Assembly (NCBI RefSeq): GCF_947495315.1
Contig: NZ_CANLYD010000019.1
Coordinates: 1-64,000 of the forward strand
DNA: 64,000 bases
Direction of reading: 5' to 3'
Origin: an uncultured Aquimarina sp.
Lineage (GTDB): Bacteria > Bacteroidota > Bacteroidia > Flavobacteriales > Flavobacteriaceae
Shown: positions 33,620 to 42,086 of the stretch, piece by piece
How the letters are laid out: each line of letters begins with the position of its first letter
Position numbering within the stretch: position 1 is the stretch's first letter
Position numbers and translations under genes: made by a program
Notes under the pieces: generated by a model
What the model was told of the DNA's origin: nothing
Seen by the model: the letters and a program-made list of their open reading frames with translations, nothing else
The model's database searches: none

Positions 33620-34843
33620 ATGAATTTTAAGTCAACACTATTCGTCATAATGATGTCAATTTATTCGATATCATTTGCCAGTACACCTCAATCTGCAAAC
33701 GTTATAAAATTTGGTGATGCCAATACATTATTCATTGGTGATAGTAAATCTGCTACCTTATACGCATACAACATAAAAAGCAATGATAATCCTACTGCAC
33801 AGCAAGGATATAACATCCATGATCTAAGTAGTAAGATTGCACAATTTTCAAAAATTAATCCATTTGATATCCTGATTCGTGACATGGCAATTCGTCCTAC
33901 ATCCAAAGAAGCTTACATCGCTTTTGACACGAAAACTAGAACAGGGTATGCTCCGCAAATAGTCATTGTAAATCAAGCCGGAAGTATCAAAAAATTTGAT
34001 TTAGAAAAAACGAAACATACAGAAATACAATTGAACGATGCTCCCACCAGTGACTTCAAATTTTGGGATAAGACTCCAATGAGAACATTAACCTTTACAG
34101 ATATCGATTTTTATAACGGAAAAGTATATATCAGCGGAATGTCTAATGCCGAGTTTTCATCTGCTTTACGAATTGTAGATTATCCTTTTAACAAATCTAA
34201 GGTGGCTACATCTTCTGTTGAAATATTTCATGCCGTTCACGGTCAGATGGAAACTCGTGCACCAATCCAAACATTACAGTTTGTTACGCTGAATAATGAA
34301 GATTACATCTTGGCAGCTTATACATGTACTCCTTTAGTTTTGATTCCTGTAAAAGACTTAAAGAATGAAGCACATATTGTTGGAAAAACCATTGCAGAAA
34401 TGGGGTATGGTAATACTCCTGTTGACATCATTAAGTTTACGTCTAAAGATGCTGATAAAAATCCTTATGAAACCATTATTTTATCTAATCGAAATCAATC
34501 CGCTCAATCTATAAATCTAACAGATATTACTACTAGTAGCAAAACAGAAAGTATCGGATATGTTGGTGCAGCAGGTCAATCGGGAACCCCTGCTACGAAT
34601 TTACCATTAACTGGATTAATGCAAATAGATGATCAAGATGACTCTCACTTTACAGCAGTTAGAAGAGACCAATTAACAGGTGAGTTAGAGCTAATTTCTT
34701 TTCTAAAAAACGTTAACCTAAGATTAGATGAATATATATCAGAATACGATCAGCCGTCTTATAAATACGAAGGAGAACAGGCGCAAATGAAAGACGCGCA
34801 TAATATGATGTTGAAAGATTTAGGTTTACCGCTTAAAAAATAG
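33620..34843 (+). CDS. Secreted beta-propeller-like protein
   Basis: A 407-residue protein with a signal peptide (1-20, ending SFAS). The rest has repeated strand patterns (NTLFIGDSKSATLYAYNI; MAIRPTSKEAYIAFDT; FYNGKVYISGMSNAEFSSALR) like a beta-propeller of the SMP-30/NHL kind, without metal-ligand motifs that I can confirm. Function unknown. It is preceded by the palindromic site at 33536, and the next gene begins 33 bases later. Confidence 0.75.
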   Translation: MNFKSTLFVIMMSIYSISFASTPQSANVIKFGDANTLFIGDSKSATLYAYNIKSNDNPTAQQGYNIHDLSSKIAQFSKINPFDILIRDMAIRPTSKEAYIAFDTKTRTGYAPQIVIVNQAGSIKKFDLEKTKHTEIQLNDAPTSDFKFWDKTPMRTLTFTDIDFYNGKVYISGMSNAEFSSALRIVDYPFNKSKVATSSVEIFHAVHGQMETRAPIQTLQFVTLNNEDYILAAYTCTPLVLIPVKDLKNEAHIVGKTIAEMGYGNTPVDIIKFTSKDADKNPYETIILSNRNQSAQSINLTDITTSSKTESIGYVGAAGQSGTPATNLPLTGLMQIDDQDDSHFTAVRRDQLTGELELISFLKNVNLRLDEYISEYDQPSYKYEGEQAQMKDAHNMMLKDLGLPLKK

Positions 34844-34876
34844 CAACCATAATATGAGCATATTGATTAGTATCTT

Positions 34877-35671
34877 ATGAAATACTTTTTTTTGTTTTTG
34901 TGTCTATTCTTTGATACAAACATTTTTGCGCAAAAGGATATGCCTCCTAATGTTATTGAAATTTATCCAACAACAGATTCTATCCCTGTTAACATTTTAC
35001 GCTTTTATATTCAATTTTCTCAACCCATGCAGGAAATGAATATTTTGAAACATGTGAGGTTGACAAATCAAGATGGAAAAAATATTACCGGTGTATTTTA
35101 TGAAAATCAATATGAATTATGGAATCAAAACAGAACTAAAGTTACGCTAGTTATCGATCCAGGCAGAGTAAAAACAGGTTTACTAGCTAATAACACAATG
35201 GGACGAGCTTTTGATAACGGTCAATATTACACGCTTAATGTTGATAGTTTATTATTGGATTTTAATGATCGTAATTTAGCTCGAAGTCATACTAAAACGT
35301 TTGTAGCTGTCGGCGAAGATATAATTGCACCAAATCAAAAAACATGGAGTGTTTCTGCCCCAAAACCAATGTCAAAACAAGCGTTGCACATAAGTTTTGA
35401 TGACAAAATTGATCACATATCGGCAAAAACGTTCATAAAGGTTCTACATAAAAATAATGAGGTTACAGGTGATATTGAATTAAGAAACGGGGAGCAAGAA
35501 TGGTACTTCTATCCAAAAAAGGAATGGAAAAAAGGAGATTATCAAATTCTTATCCACCCAGCGTTAGAAGATATTTGTGCTAACTCATTGAATCAAATAT
35601 TTGATCACCAAATTGAAGGTTTTAAACAAAATAGTAAAGAAATTTCAATATTGAAATTCACTATTCATTAA
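34877..35671 (+). CDS. Secreted protein with bacterial Ig-like domain
   Basis: A 264-residue protein with a signal peptide (ending NIFAQ). Residues 23-100 look like an SbsA/Big_5-type Ig-like domain (PNVIEIYPTTDSIPVN, FYIQFSQPM, ITGVFYENQ), and a second similar module follows the stretch DIIAPNQKTWSVSAPKP (near residue 150). Function unknown. It is probably co-transcribed with the propeller protein before it and the flavin enzyme after it (15-base gap). Confidence 0.72.
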   Translation: MKYFFLFLCLFFDTNIFAQKDMPPNVIEIYPTTDSIPVNILRFYIQFSQPMQEMNILKHVRLTNQDGKNITGVFYENQYELWNQNRTKVTLVIDPGRVKTGLLANNTMGRAFDNGQYYTLNVDSLLLDFNDRNLARSHTKTFVAVGEDIIAPNQKTWSVSAPKPMSKQALHISFDDKIDHISAKTFIKVLHKNNEVTGDIELRNGEQEWYFYPKKEWKKGDYQILIHPALEDICANSLNQIFDHQIEGFKQNSKEISILKFTIH

Positions 35672-35686
35672 TCGTATATTAAAATA

Positions 35687-36697
35687 ATGGAAATAGGAAT
35701 TGATAGTTTTGCCACCTCACCAAATACACAAATCAGTGATTCGCAAGCACTAAATGAACTGATCGCAAGAATAGAGCTTGCTGATCAAGTAGGCTTGGAT
35801 GTTTTTGGTATCGGAGAACATTACAGAAAAGAGTTTTTGGATTCTGCACCGGCCATTATTCTGGCAGCTGCAGCAGCTCGTACAAAAAAAATACGTTTAA
35901 CTAGTGCAGTTACCGTGCTTAGTGTTGCTGATCCTGTAAGAGTATTTCAAAACTTTTCTACACTAGACCTAATTTCTAAAGGAAGAATAGAAATCGTAGT
36001 AGGTCGAGGGTCCTTTACCGAGTCCTTTCCGTTATTTGGGTACAATCTTAATGAGTATGATGCTATTTTTTCTGAAAAACTCGATCTTCTATTAAAAATA
36101 CGTGATAACGAATTTGTGAATTGGTCCGGTAGATTTCGACCGACACTACGTGAACAAGCGGTATATCCTAGACCTTTTCAGGAAACATTGCCTATCTGGC
36201 TTGGAGTTGGCGGAACTCCAGCTTCTGTTATACGTGCAGGCACATTAGGATTACCACTTATGATTGCCGTTATTGGTGGAGAAACACATCGGTTCAGACC
36301 ATTAGTTGATTTATACAGAGAAGCCGGAGCAAAAGCCGGTCATTCTCCAAAACAGTTAAAAGTGGGGTTACATTCCTTAGGATATGTGGCAAATACTACA
36401 GAAGAAGCTGTTAAAGATTATTATCCCGGATATGCAGAAGTCTTTACTAAAGTTGGAAAAGAACGAGGATTTCCTCCTGTTACCAAAGCTAGTTTTGATG
36501 CTCAAAACGGATCTAAAGGGGCATTACTGGTTGGAAACCCTGAAGAAGTAGCAGCAAAAATACTTCGACACAATGAAGCGCTAGGAGGAATTTCGAGAGT
36601 AACTTTTCAAATGGACGTAGGATTATCTCATGAAAAATTATCTAAATCCATCGAATTAATCGGTACAAAAGTATCACCCATAATTAATAATCCATAA
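35687..36697 (+). CDS. LLM-class flavin-dependent oxidoreductase
   Basis: A 336-residue luciferase-like monooxygenase: MEIGIDSFATSP at the start, the acid-rich FGIGEHYRKEF near 42, ILAAAAARTKKIRLTSAVTVL near 60, GRIEIVVGRGSF near 102 and PIWLGVGGTPASV near 170. Such enzymes use FMNH2 from a separate reductase; an FMN reductase gene lies 615 bases downstream. The substrate is unknown. Cytoplasmic. Confidence 0.88.
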   Translation: MEIGIDSFATSPNTQISDSQALNELIARIELADQVGLDVFGIGEHYRKEFLDSAPAIILAAAAARTKKIRLTSAVTVLSVADPVRVFQNFSTLDLISKGRIEIVVGRGSFTESFPLFGYNLNEYDAIFSEKLDLLLKIRDNEFVNWSGRFRPTLREQAVYPRPFQETLPIWLGVGGTPASVIRAGTLGLPLMIAVIGGETHRFRPLVDLYREAGAKAGHSPKQLKVGLHSLGYVANTTEEAVKDYYPGYAEVFTKVGKERGFPPVTKASFDAQNGSKGALLVGNPEEVAAKILRHNEALGGISRVTFQMDVGLSHEKLSKSIELIGTKVSPIINNP

Positions 36698-36770
36698 CAT
36701 TCCAGAATCCTGCAAATATTGGTGTATATTATAACGAGGCAGTAAATTAATTAATATCTAAAAATAGTTA

Positions 36771-37247
36771 ATGAATCAACTAAAAGTAAAAAAAGGTGAT
36801 ATTCTACAAAGAAAGGGTGACTTAAATACTAAAATATATTACGTAAAAAGTGGATTACTGCGTAGTTATGCCATTGATAAAAAAGGAAAAGAACATATTT
36901 TTCTATTCGGTCCAGAAGGTTGGGCCATAGCAGATAATTTACCTCCGGATACGCCTTCCGATCTATATATCGATGCAATAGAAGATTCTACAGTGACTGT
37001 AGCGCTAAAGCAAGAAAATATAAATAACGCTGTAATAAAAGCTGCACCGATTCTTAAACGCTTATCAGTACTACAAAAAAGAGTTATTATGTTAATGAGT
37101 GCTTCTGCCATAGAGCGATATGAACATTTTATGGAAGTGTATCCCGAAATAGCCAAAAGAGTGCCGCAAAGAATGATCGCCTCATATCTCGGTATCACTC
37201 CAGAAGCTTTAAGTAAAGTCAAAGGAGATAAAATAAGAAGTAAATAA
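36771..37247 (+). CDS. Crp/Fnr family transcriptional regulator
   Basis: A 158-residue protein: cyclic-nucleotide-binding-type fold (KVKKGDILQRKGDLNTKIYYVKSG onward), a long dimer helix, and a short C-terminal helix-turn-helix (QRMIASYLGITPEALSKVKG). It is shorter than typical members (about 190), lacking the first helix; a TAG lies in frame just upstream, so a longer start is not possible. No Cys cluster, so not an oxygen-sensing Fnr. It lies beside the third palindromic site and is the best candidate to bind all three. Confidence 0.85.
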   Translation: MNQLKVKKGDILQRKGDLNTKIYYVKSGLLRSYAIDKKGKEHIFLFGPEGWAIADNLPPDTPSDLYIDAIEDSTVTVALKQENINNAVIKAAPILKRLSVLQKRVIMLMSASAIERYEHFMEVYPEIAKRVPQRMIASYLGITPEALSKVKGDKIRSK

Positions 37248-37264
37248 ATATCAATTGTTATTTC

Positions 37265-37278
37265 TTAATGTAGATTAA
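37265..37278. promoter_or_regulatory. Palindromic operator-like site 3
   Basis: TTAAT-GTAG-ATTAA, a perfect inverted repeat within TTTCTTAATGTAGATTAATG, 34 bases before the FMN reductase gene and just after the Crp/Fnr gene. Confidence 0.6.
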
Positions 37279-37312
37279 TGCATATTACTTCCAATTATAT
37301 CATTTTTACGTT

Positions 37313-37846
37313 ATGAAAAAAATAATTGCTCTCGGCGCAAGTAATAGTAAAAATTCTATTAACAAATTATTTGCCACCTATGTCGCCAATCATCTGGAAA
37401 ATACAATCACCACTACACTAGATTTAAACGATTATACCTTACCGCTGTACAGTCCTGATTTGGAAGTCGATATCGGTATACCCAAAAATGCGGTGGATTT
37501 TAATCAATTAATAAGCTCGACCGACGGTATCGTTCTTTCTATGGCAGAATACAATGGCTTACCAACTGCAGCTTTTGTAAACCTATTTGATTGGCTATCC
37601 AGAATTGATCAAAACGTTTGGCAGAACAAACCTATACTCCTAATGGCGGTTTCTCCTGGAGGAAGAGGTGGTGCCAATGTTCTTAAAATTATTAATGATC
37701 TCATGCCTTTTTTTGGAGGTAAAGTAATTACATCCTTTTCTCTTCCCTCATTCCCCAAAAATTTTCAGGAAGGGCGTTTAATCAATGAGCAGCTCTATAA
37801 AGAGTTATCTGAAAAAATTGAACTTTTTCAGCAGTCTTTGAATTAA
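37313..37846 (+). CDS. NADPH-dependent FMN reductase
   Basis: A 177-residue flavodoxin-like reductase. The phosphate loop is GASNSKNSINKLFA (residues 8-21), followed by the flavin-site stretch SMAEYNGLPTAAFVNLFDWLSR (near 76) and AVSPGGRGGANVL (near 112). It would reduce FMN or quinones with NAD(P)H and could supply FMNH2 to the LLM oxidoreductase upstream; that pairing is inference. The palindromic site at 37265 sits where a regulator could control it. Confidence 0.88.
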   Translation: MKKIIALGASNSKNSINKLFATYVANHLENTITTTLDLNDYTLPLYSPDLEVDIGIPKNAVDFNQLISSTDGIVLSMAEYNGLPTAAFVNLFDWLSRIDQNVWQNKPILLMAVSPGGRGGANVLKIINDLMPFFGGKVITSFSLPSFPKNFQEGRLINEQLYKELSEKIELFQQSLN

Positions 37847-37875
37847 AAAACAACTAATTATAACTTCAATGTATT

Positions 37876-38325
37876 ATGAAAAATTTAAACATTCTATTCA
37901 AAATTTCAACCATTTTATGGATTATCTGGGGTCTTGTGCATGTGCTTGCCGGAGTATTAACCATGAATTTTATACTATCTGGAGATATTGCTTCTGCCAT
38001 TAGTGGTATTGCTGACGCAGTAGACCCAGCTATACTACAAATGGAATATCCAGACGCAGCTGGTGCTGTTATAGGACAACATGGGTTTAATCTATTTTGG
38101 ATTGGATTAGTAACAATTATATCTGCCTTATTTATTTGGAAAGGAAATAAAAATGCCATTTTTCTTGCAGCGATAACAGGTGGTTTAGCAGATTTAGGGT
38201 ATTTCTTGTTTATGGATTTAGGAGGTTATGTCAATTTTGTTCCAGGAACAATCATGACATTTGTTTCCTCTGCGGCTATTATTTTAAGTTTTTATGCTTA
38301 CTTCAAAGGGGATAAAACTTTATAA
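37876..38325 (+). CDS. Small four-helix membrane protein
   Basis: A 149-residue protein with four predicted membrane helices (about 8-30, 70-90, 95-115, 122-142) and a short loop after the first. No motif that I recognise. It begins 29 bases after the FMN reductase, so likely in the same operon. Confidence 0.78.
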   Translation: MKNLNILFKISTILWIIWGLVHVLAGVLTMNFILSGDIASAISGIADAVDPAILQMEYPDAAGAVIGQHGFNLFWIGLVTIISALFIWKGNKNAIFLAAITGGLADLGYFLFMDLGGYVNFVPGTIMTFVSSAAIILSFYAYFKGDKTL

Positions 38326-38370
38326 TTTTTTCTCATCGAAAATAGCAAGTCTTACTGTAAAATTCACTTT

Positions 38371-39789
38371 ATGTCAATATCCACAATCGTCAAATTTTTC
38401 ATTGCTTGTATAGCTATAATTGGTATTCATACAAAGGTAGTTGCACAAGAAAAGGAAGATCCTCCAGCCCTTAAAACAAATAGAGCCGACGAAAACTACG
38501 AATACCTAAAAGATGAGGATAGTAATCCCTATAAAAAAGGCTTTGGGGATGCCTTAAAGCATATAAATCTAAATAACAGCAAATCGATTTATCTCACATT
38601 AGGTGGTCAGTATAGACCCCGTGTGGAACATTTTACGAATAAGAATTGGAGCACTGAAGACGAGACTTTTTACTCACAGCGATTAAATGTACACACTAGT
38701 CTAAATTTAGGAAAATATGTCAGATTTTTTGGCGAGTTATATCATGGGTATACCAGTAATGAAGAACAATCCCCTGAAACTGATGCTATTGATTGGCATC
38801 AAGGATTTATAGAAATCAAATTTATAGCTAAAGAAAATAATAACCTATCATTTTTATTTGGACGTCAGGAAATGACATTAGGAGCCAGTAGATTAGTAGG
38901 CAATCGAGAAGGACCAAATATCAGGAGAACTTTTGACCTTGGTGCCATAAAATACAAACATGGTAATACTACTGCAAAGGCTTTTTATGGTAAAGAAGTT
39001 TCTCCGGAATTTGAAGCCTTTGATAATGATTTTGAGCTTTTTAATGGAAATTCAACTAATCCCGAAATATGGGCGGTTGGAGCACAGTTTCCTATCAAAA
39101 ATCTAAATGGTACCAATGAATTATATTATCTGGGATTTAGATCAAAAGCAGCAGGATTCAATGATGTTTTTGGAGAAGAAGTAAGGCATAGTGTTGGACT
39201 AAGAAGATTTGGAATGATAGGAAAAAAAGTGAGCTATAATACCGAAGTTATATATCAATTTGGTGACCTGGATGGTAGCACTATTAGCGCTTTTAATATT
39301 GAAACAGATTGGAAGTATGTTTTCATTAACACTACATGGAGAACTACAATTGGTTTAAAACTCGATTGGTCTAAAGGTGACAATGAAGCAGGAGATGGAA
39401 AAATACAGACGTTTAATCCGTTATTTGTCAATCCTGCAATATACAGTTTGGCAAGTGTAAATACTCCTGCTAATCTTACTAGTTTTCATCCTAACGTAAC
39501 CGTTTATCCGGCAGAAGGGTTTTCAGTGTATATGGATTACGCTCTATTTTATAGAACATCTAGCGATGATGGCCTTTATACTCCTCCACGTTTTCAGATT
39601 CGAGAGGCAAATGGGATTACAGAAAAACATATTGGCGATGCCATAGGTTTACAGATAATGTATGAGTTTAATAGGAATATATCTTTTGATCTTAGAAGCA
39701 CCTACTTTATTCCAGGGAAATTTATCAAAGCATCCGGAGATTCAGAATCTATATTTTATATCGCTCCAACATTGAGCTTTAAGTTTTAA
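38371..39789 (+). CDS. Alginate-export-family outer-membrane porin
   Basis: A 472-residue protein with a signal peptide (ending KVVAQ) and a long beta-barrel domain (LGGQYRPRVEHFTNKNW near 82; FLFGRQEMTLGASRLVGNREGPNIRRTFD near 165), ending FYIAPTLSFKF, a typical barrel C-terminus. The pattern matches the alginate_exp (AlgE-like) family, whose bacteroidotal members are mostly of unknown substrate. No alginate synthesis genes are near. Confidence 0.85.
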   Translation: MSISTIVKFFIACIAIIGIHTKVVAQEKEDPPALKTNRADENYEYLKDEDSNPYKKGFGDALKHINLNNSKSIYLTLGGQYRPRVEHFTNKNWSTEDETFYSQRLNVHTSLNLGKYVRFFGELYHGYTSNEEQSPETDAIDWHQGFIEIKFIAKENNNLSFLFGRQEMTLGASRLVGNREGPNIRRTFDLGAIKYKHGNTTAKAFYGKEVSPEFEAFDNDFELFNGNSTNPEIWAVGAQFPIKNLNGTNELYYLGFRSKAAGFNDVFGEEVRHSVGLRRFGMIGKKVSYNTEVIYQFGDLDGSTISAFNIETDWKYVFINTTWRTTIGLKLDWSKGDNEAGDGKIQTFNPLFVNPAIYSLASVNTPANLTSFHPNVTVYPAEGFSVYMDYALFYRTSSDDGLYTPPRFQIREANGITEKHIGDAIGLQIMYEFNRNISFDLRSTYFIPGKFIKASGDSESIFYIAPTLSFKF

Positions 39790-39854
39790 AAAAATGACGA
39801 AGTATTGCTAATCTATTTTTCATAGCTCCATTAGCATTAGATATTTCAAAACAT

Positions 39855-39862
39855 TAATTTTG
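39855..39862 (+). promoter_or_regulatory. -7 box TAATTTTG of miaE copy 2
   Basis: Matches TAnnTTTG, 24 bases before the ATG at 39887. Confidence 0.45.
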
Positions 39863-39886
39863 CTCTCTATAACCGATAAAAAATAG

Positions 39887-40471
39887 ATGATGTTAGGCCT
39901 AAAACTTCCAACGGATCCAAGATGGGTAAATATTGTAGAAAAGAATATTGAAGAAATCCTAACGGATCATGCCTATTGTGAGCAAAAAGCTACATCAACA
40001 GCTATATCTTTAATCGTTAGTTTTCCTGAGTATACTGAGTTAGTTCAGGAAATGACAAAATTAGTAAAAGAAGAAATTAGCCATTTTAAAATGGTACACG
40101 ATAAAATTATTGCAAGAGGATGGACATTGGGCAGAGATCGTAAGGATGATTATGTAATACAATTAGTTACATTTTTCCCTAAAGGTGGTAGCAGAACTAC
40201 TCAATTAGTACATCGATTATTATATGCAGCTTTGATTGAAGCCAGAAGTTGTGAGCGTTTCAAACTACTTTCTGAAGAATTAGAAGATCAAGAACTTGCA
40301 AAATTTTATAAAGATCTAATGGTGAGCGAAGCTAACCATTATACTATGTTTCTTGGCTTTGCTCGTCAATATGGTGACCGTGAAGAAGTTGATAAAAAAT
40401 GGCAGGATCTACTCATTTATGAAGCTGAGATTATGAAATCCTTAAGTAAAAAAGAATCTATCCACGGATAA
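39887..40471 (+). CDS. miaE: tRNA-(ms2io6A)-hydroxylase, copy 2
   Basis: A 194-residue MiaE paralogue, at roughly half identity to the copy at 18517 by eye. All iron-ligand motifs are kept: EEILTDHAYCEQKA, VKEEISHFKMVH, IEARSCERFKLLSE and VSEANHYTMFLGFAR, and both proteins end in a Lys-Glu-Ser/Thr-Ile-His-Gly tail. Two ATGs are adjacent; the second (39890) aligns with the start of the other copy. Its own promoter and terminator flank it. Confidence 0.92.
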   Translation: MMLGLKLPTDPRWVNIVEKNIEEILTDHAYCEQKATSTAISLIVSFPEYTELVQEMTKLVKEEISHFKMVHDKIIARGWTLGRDRKDDYVIQLVTFFPKGGSRTTQLVHRLLYAALIEARSCERFKLLSEELEDQELAKFYKDLMVSEANHYTMFLGFARQYGDREEVDKKWQDLLIYEAEIMKSLSKKESIHG

Positions 40472-40472
40472 T

Positions 40473-40508
40473 AAAAATGCCCTCCATCTAGTGAGCATTT
40501 TTATTATA
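40473..40508 (+). terminator. Factor-independent terminator
   Basis: AAAAATGC (40473-40480) and GCATTTTT (40495-40502), followed by ATTATATT, just after the second miaE gene and before the convergent barrel gene. Confidence 0.6.
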
Positions 40509-40527
40509 TTTATATATAGTTGTTTAA

Positions 40528-41085
40528 TTATAGTCTATACCCAACAGATAATTGAATATTTCTACTATTACCATCTATATCTATAGAAGAGCCATCTTCA
40601 TCAAAAACATTAGATAACCCAAAAGCATATCGCAAATCGACAAAGAAATTGTCTGTAACATTAACTCCTATTCCTGCAACAGCTGCAAAATCGAACGTGC
40701 CAAAGTCAACAATATTAGCTTGATTATCTTCCCATTCCCATATCTTAATTCCCGCCTGAGGTCCTAATTGAACATTAAAAAGATCTGTAATATTATATTT
40801 TAATAAAATTGGCACTTGAAGATAATTAACGCGTAGATCTTTATCTTTATTCCCTTGTCCAGAATATTGAAATTCAGGTTGTAATCTTAATTTCTCGGTT
40901 AAAGCAAAGTCTGCTAAAAAACCTACAACAACTCCTATCCTACTTTTATCTAAATCTCCAGTTATGTCATCAGAACTTATCGAACTTAAATTAGCTCCTA
41001 TTCTAATTCCGTATCTGGATTCTTGCGCATTAATAGTAATAGTTCCAATTAATAAAGCAAAAACAAAAAGTAAAGTTTTATTCAT
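40528..41085 (-). CDS. PorT-type outer-membrane beta-barrel protein
   Basis: About 185 residues with a signal peptide (MNKTLLFVFALL..., ending INAQ). RYGIRIGANLSSI at the mature N-terminus, QPEFQYSGQGNKD, and LRYAFGLSNVFDE near the end are typical of the porin_2/PorT-like barrel group (DUF2490-like size). The C-terminus is LSVGYRL. Function unknown. ATG 41085 was chosen because it begins the signal peptide; 41124 adds 13 unlikely residues. Confidence 0.83.
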   Translation of the reverse strand: MNKTLLFVFALLIGTITINAQESRYGIRIGANLSSISSDDITGDLDKSRIGVVVGFLADFALTEKLRLQPEFQYSGQGNKDKDLRVNYLQVPILLKYNITDLFNVQLGPQAGIKIWEWEDNQANIVDFGTFDFAAVAGIGVNVTDNFFVDLRYAFGLSNVFDEDGSSIDIDGNSRNIQLSVGYRL

Positions 41086-41181
41086 AGCGTAAGTATTTAT
41101 TATACATTTGGTTAAGAAGTCCAAGTTAAAACAAAAAAATGAGTTTTTTCAATCTTTTCAGGCGATTAAGGGAATTTTCTC

Positions 41182-42081
41182 TTAAATTTCATTTAATTTT
41201 TCACTATATAGTGATTTTATAATTCCATCAGAGAGACCAATTTTAGGAACAAAAATTTCTTGAGCACCACTCCATTTCATAGCGGACAAATATATCCTAG
41301 TAGCTGGTAAAATCACATCTGCTCTATCTTGATTCAGGTTTAACTCCCATATCCTCTCTTCATATGACAGCGACTTCAATAAGTCATAATAGGAACTTAG
41401 ATATAAGAATGAAAGTGGTTTTCCATTACCTTTTCCACTGTTTTTAAAAATGTTATTTATGTTTCCACCAGATCCGATCAAAGATAATCTAGAATATCCT
41501 TTAGTTACATTTTCAATCCATTCTTCTACTTCTTTCCAAGTACTTTCGGAAACAACATTGTTTAACAACCTAACTGTTCCCAATTTAAATGATCTGGAAG
41601 TTATCGTTTTACCATTATGATATAAAGTAAACTCAGTACTACCACCTCCAACATCTACATATAGATAAGTCGCATCAGAATTAATTAAATCATGAAGATC
41701 CGTCATTGCGATAATTGCTGCTTCATCAGAACCATCAATAATATCAATCTTTATTCCTGTTTTTTCTTTAATCAGATCGGCTACTTCTTTACCATTTTCT
41801 GCTTCTCGCATTGCAGATGTAGCGCATGCTTTATATCGAACTACTTTATGCGTTTTCATTAATAGATGGTATGCTTGCATGGCATCTATCATTCTAGTAA
41901 CATTCTCTTCGGAAATTCTATTCGTTAAAAATACATCTGCACCTAATCGAATTGGAACACGAACTAAACTGGTTTTTTTAAACCGAGTAGTTTTTCCATT
42001 TTCCTCGTGGACACTACTGATTAATAATCTAACTGCATTAGAACCTATATCAATGGCTCCATATTTTTCTATAGTCAACAA
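41182..42081 (-). CDS. ppx: Ppx/GppA family exopolyphosphatase
   Basis: A 299-residue protein of the ASKHA fold: GAIDIGSNAVRLLIS (phosphate loop) at 8-22, a Glu/Asp-rich DGSDEAAIIA near 118 and YVDVGGGSTEFTLY near 140. It is the short form, without the C-terminal HD-like domains of E. coli Ppx. It would remove phosphate from polyphosphate or (p)ppGpp-related pentaphosphate. It begins 5 bases after the stop of the polyphosphate kinase gene, which supports the Ppx role. Confidence 0.9.
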   Translation of the reverse strand: MLTIEKYGAIDIGSNAVRLLISSVHEENGKTTRFKKTSLVRVPIRLGADVFLTNRISEENVTRMIDAMQAYHLLMKTHKVVRYKACATSAMREAENGKEVADLIKEKTGIKIDIIDGSDEAAIIAMTDLHDLINSDATYLYVDVGGGSTEFTLYHNGKTITSRSFKLGTVRLLNNVVSESTWKEVEEWIENVTKGYSRLSLIGSGGNINNIFKNSGKGNGKPLSFLYLSSYYDLLKSLSYEERIWELNLNQDRADVILPATRIYLSAMKWSGAQEIFVPKIGLSDGIIKSLYSEKLNEI

Positions 42082-42086
42082 AATAT

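Noticed and set aside
39790-39854. TGCTAAT/ATTAGCA hairpin as a terminator after the porin gene
   Set aside because: Only seven pairs, a long loop and no T-run.
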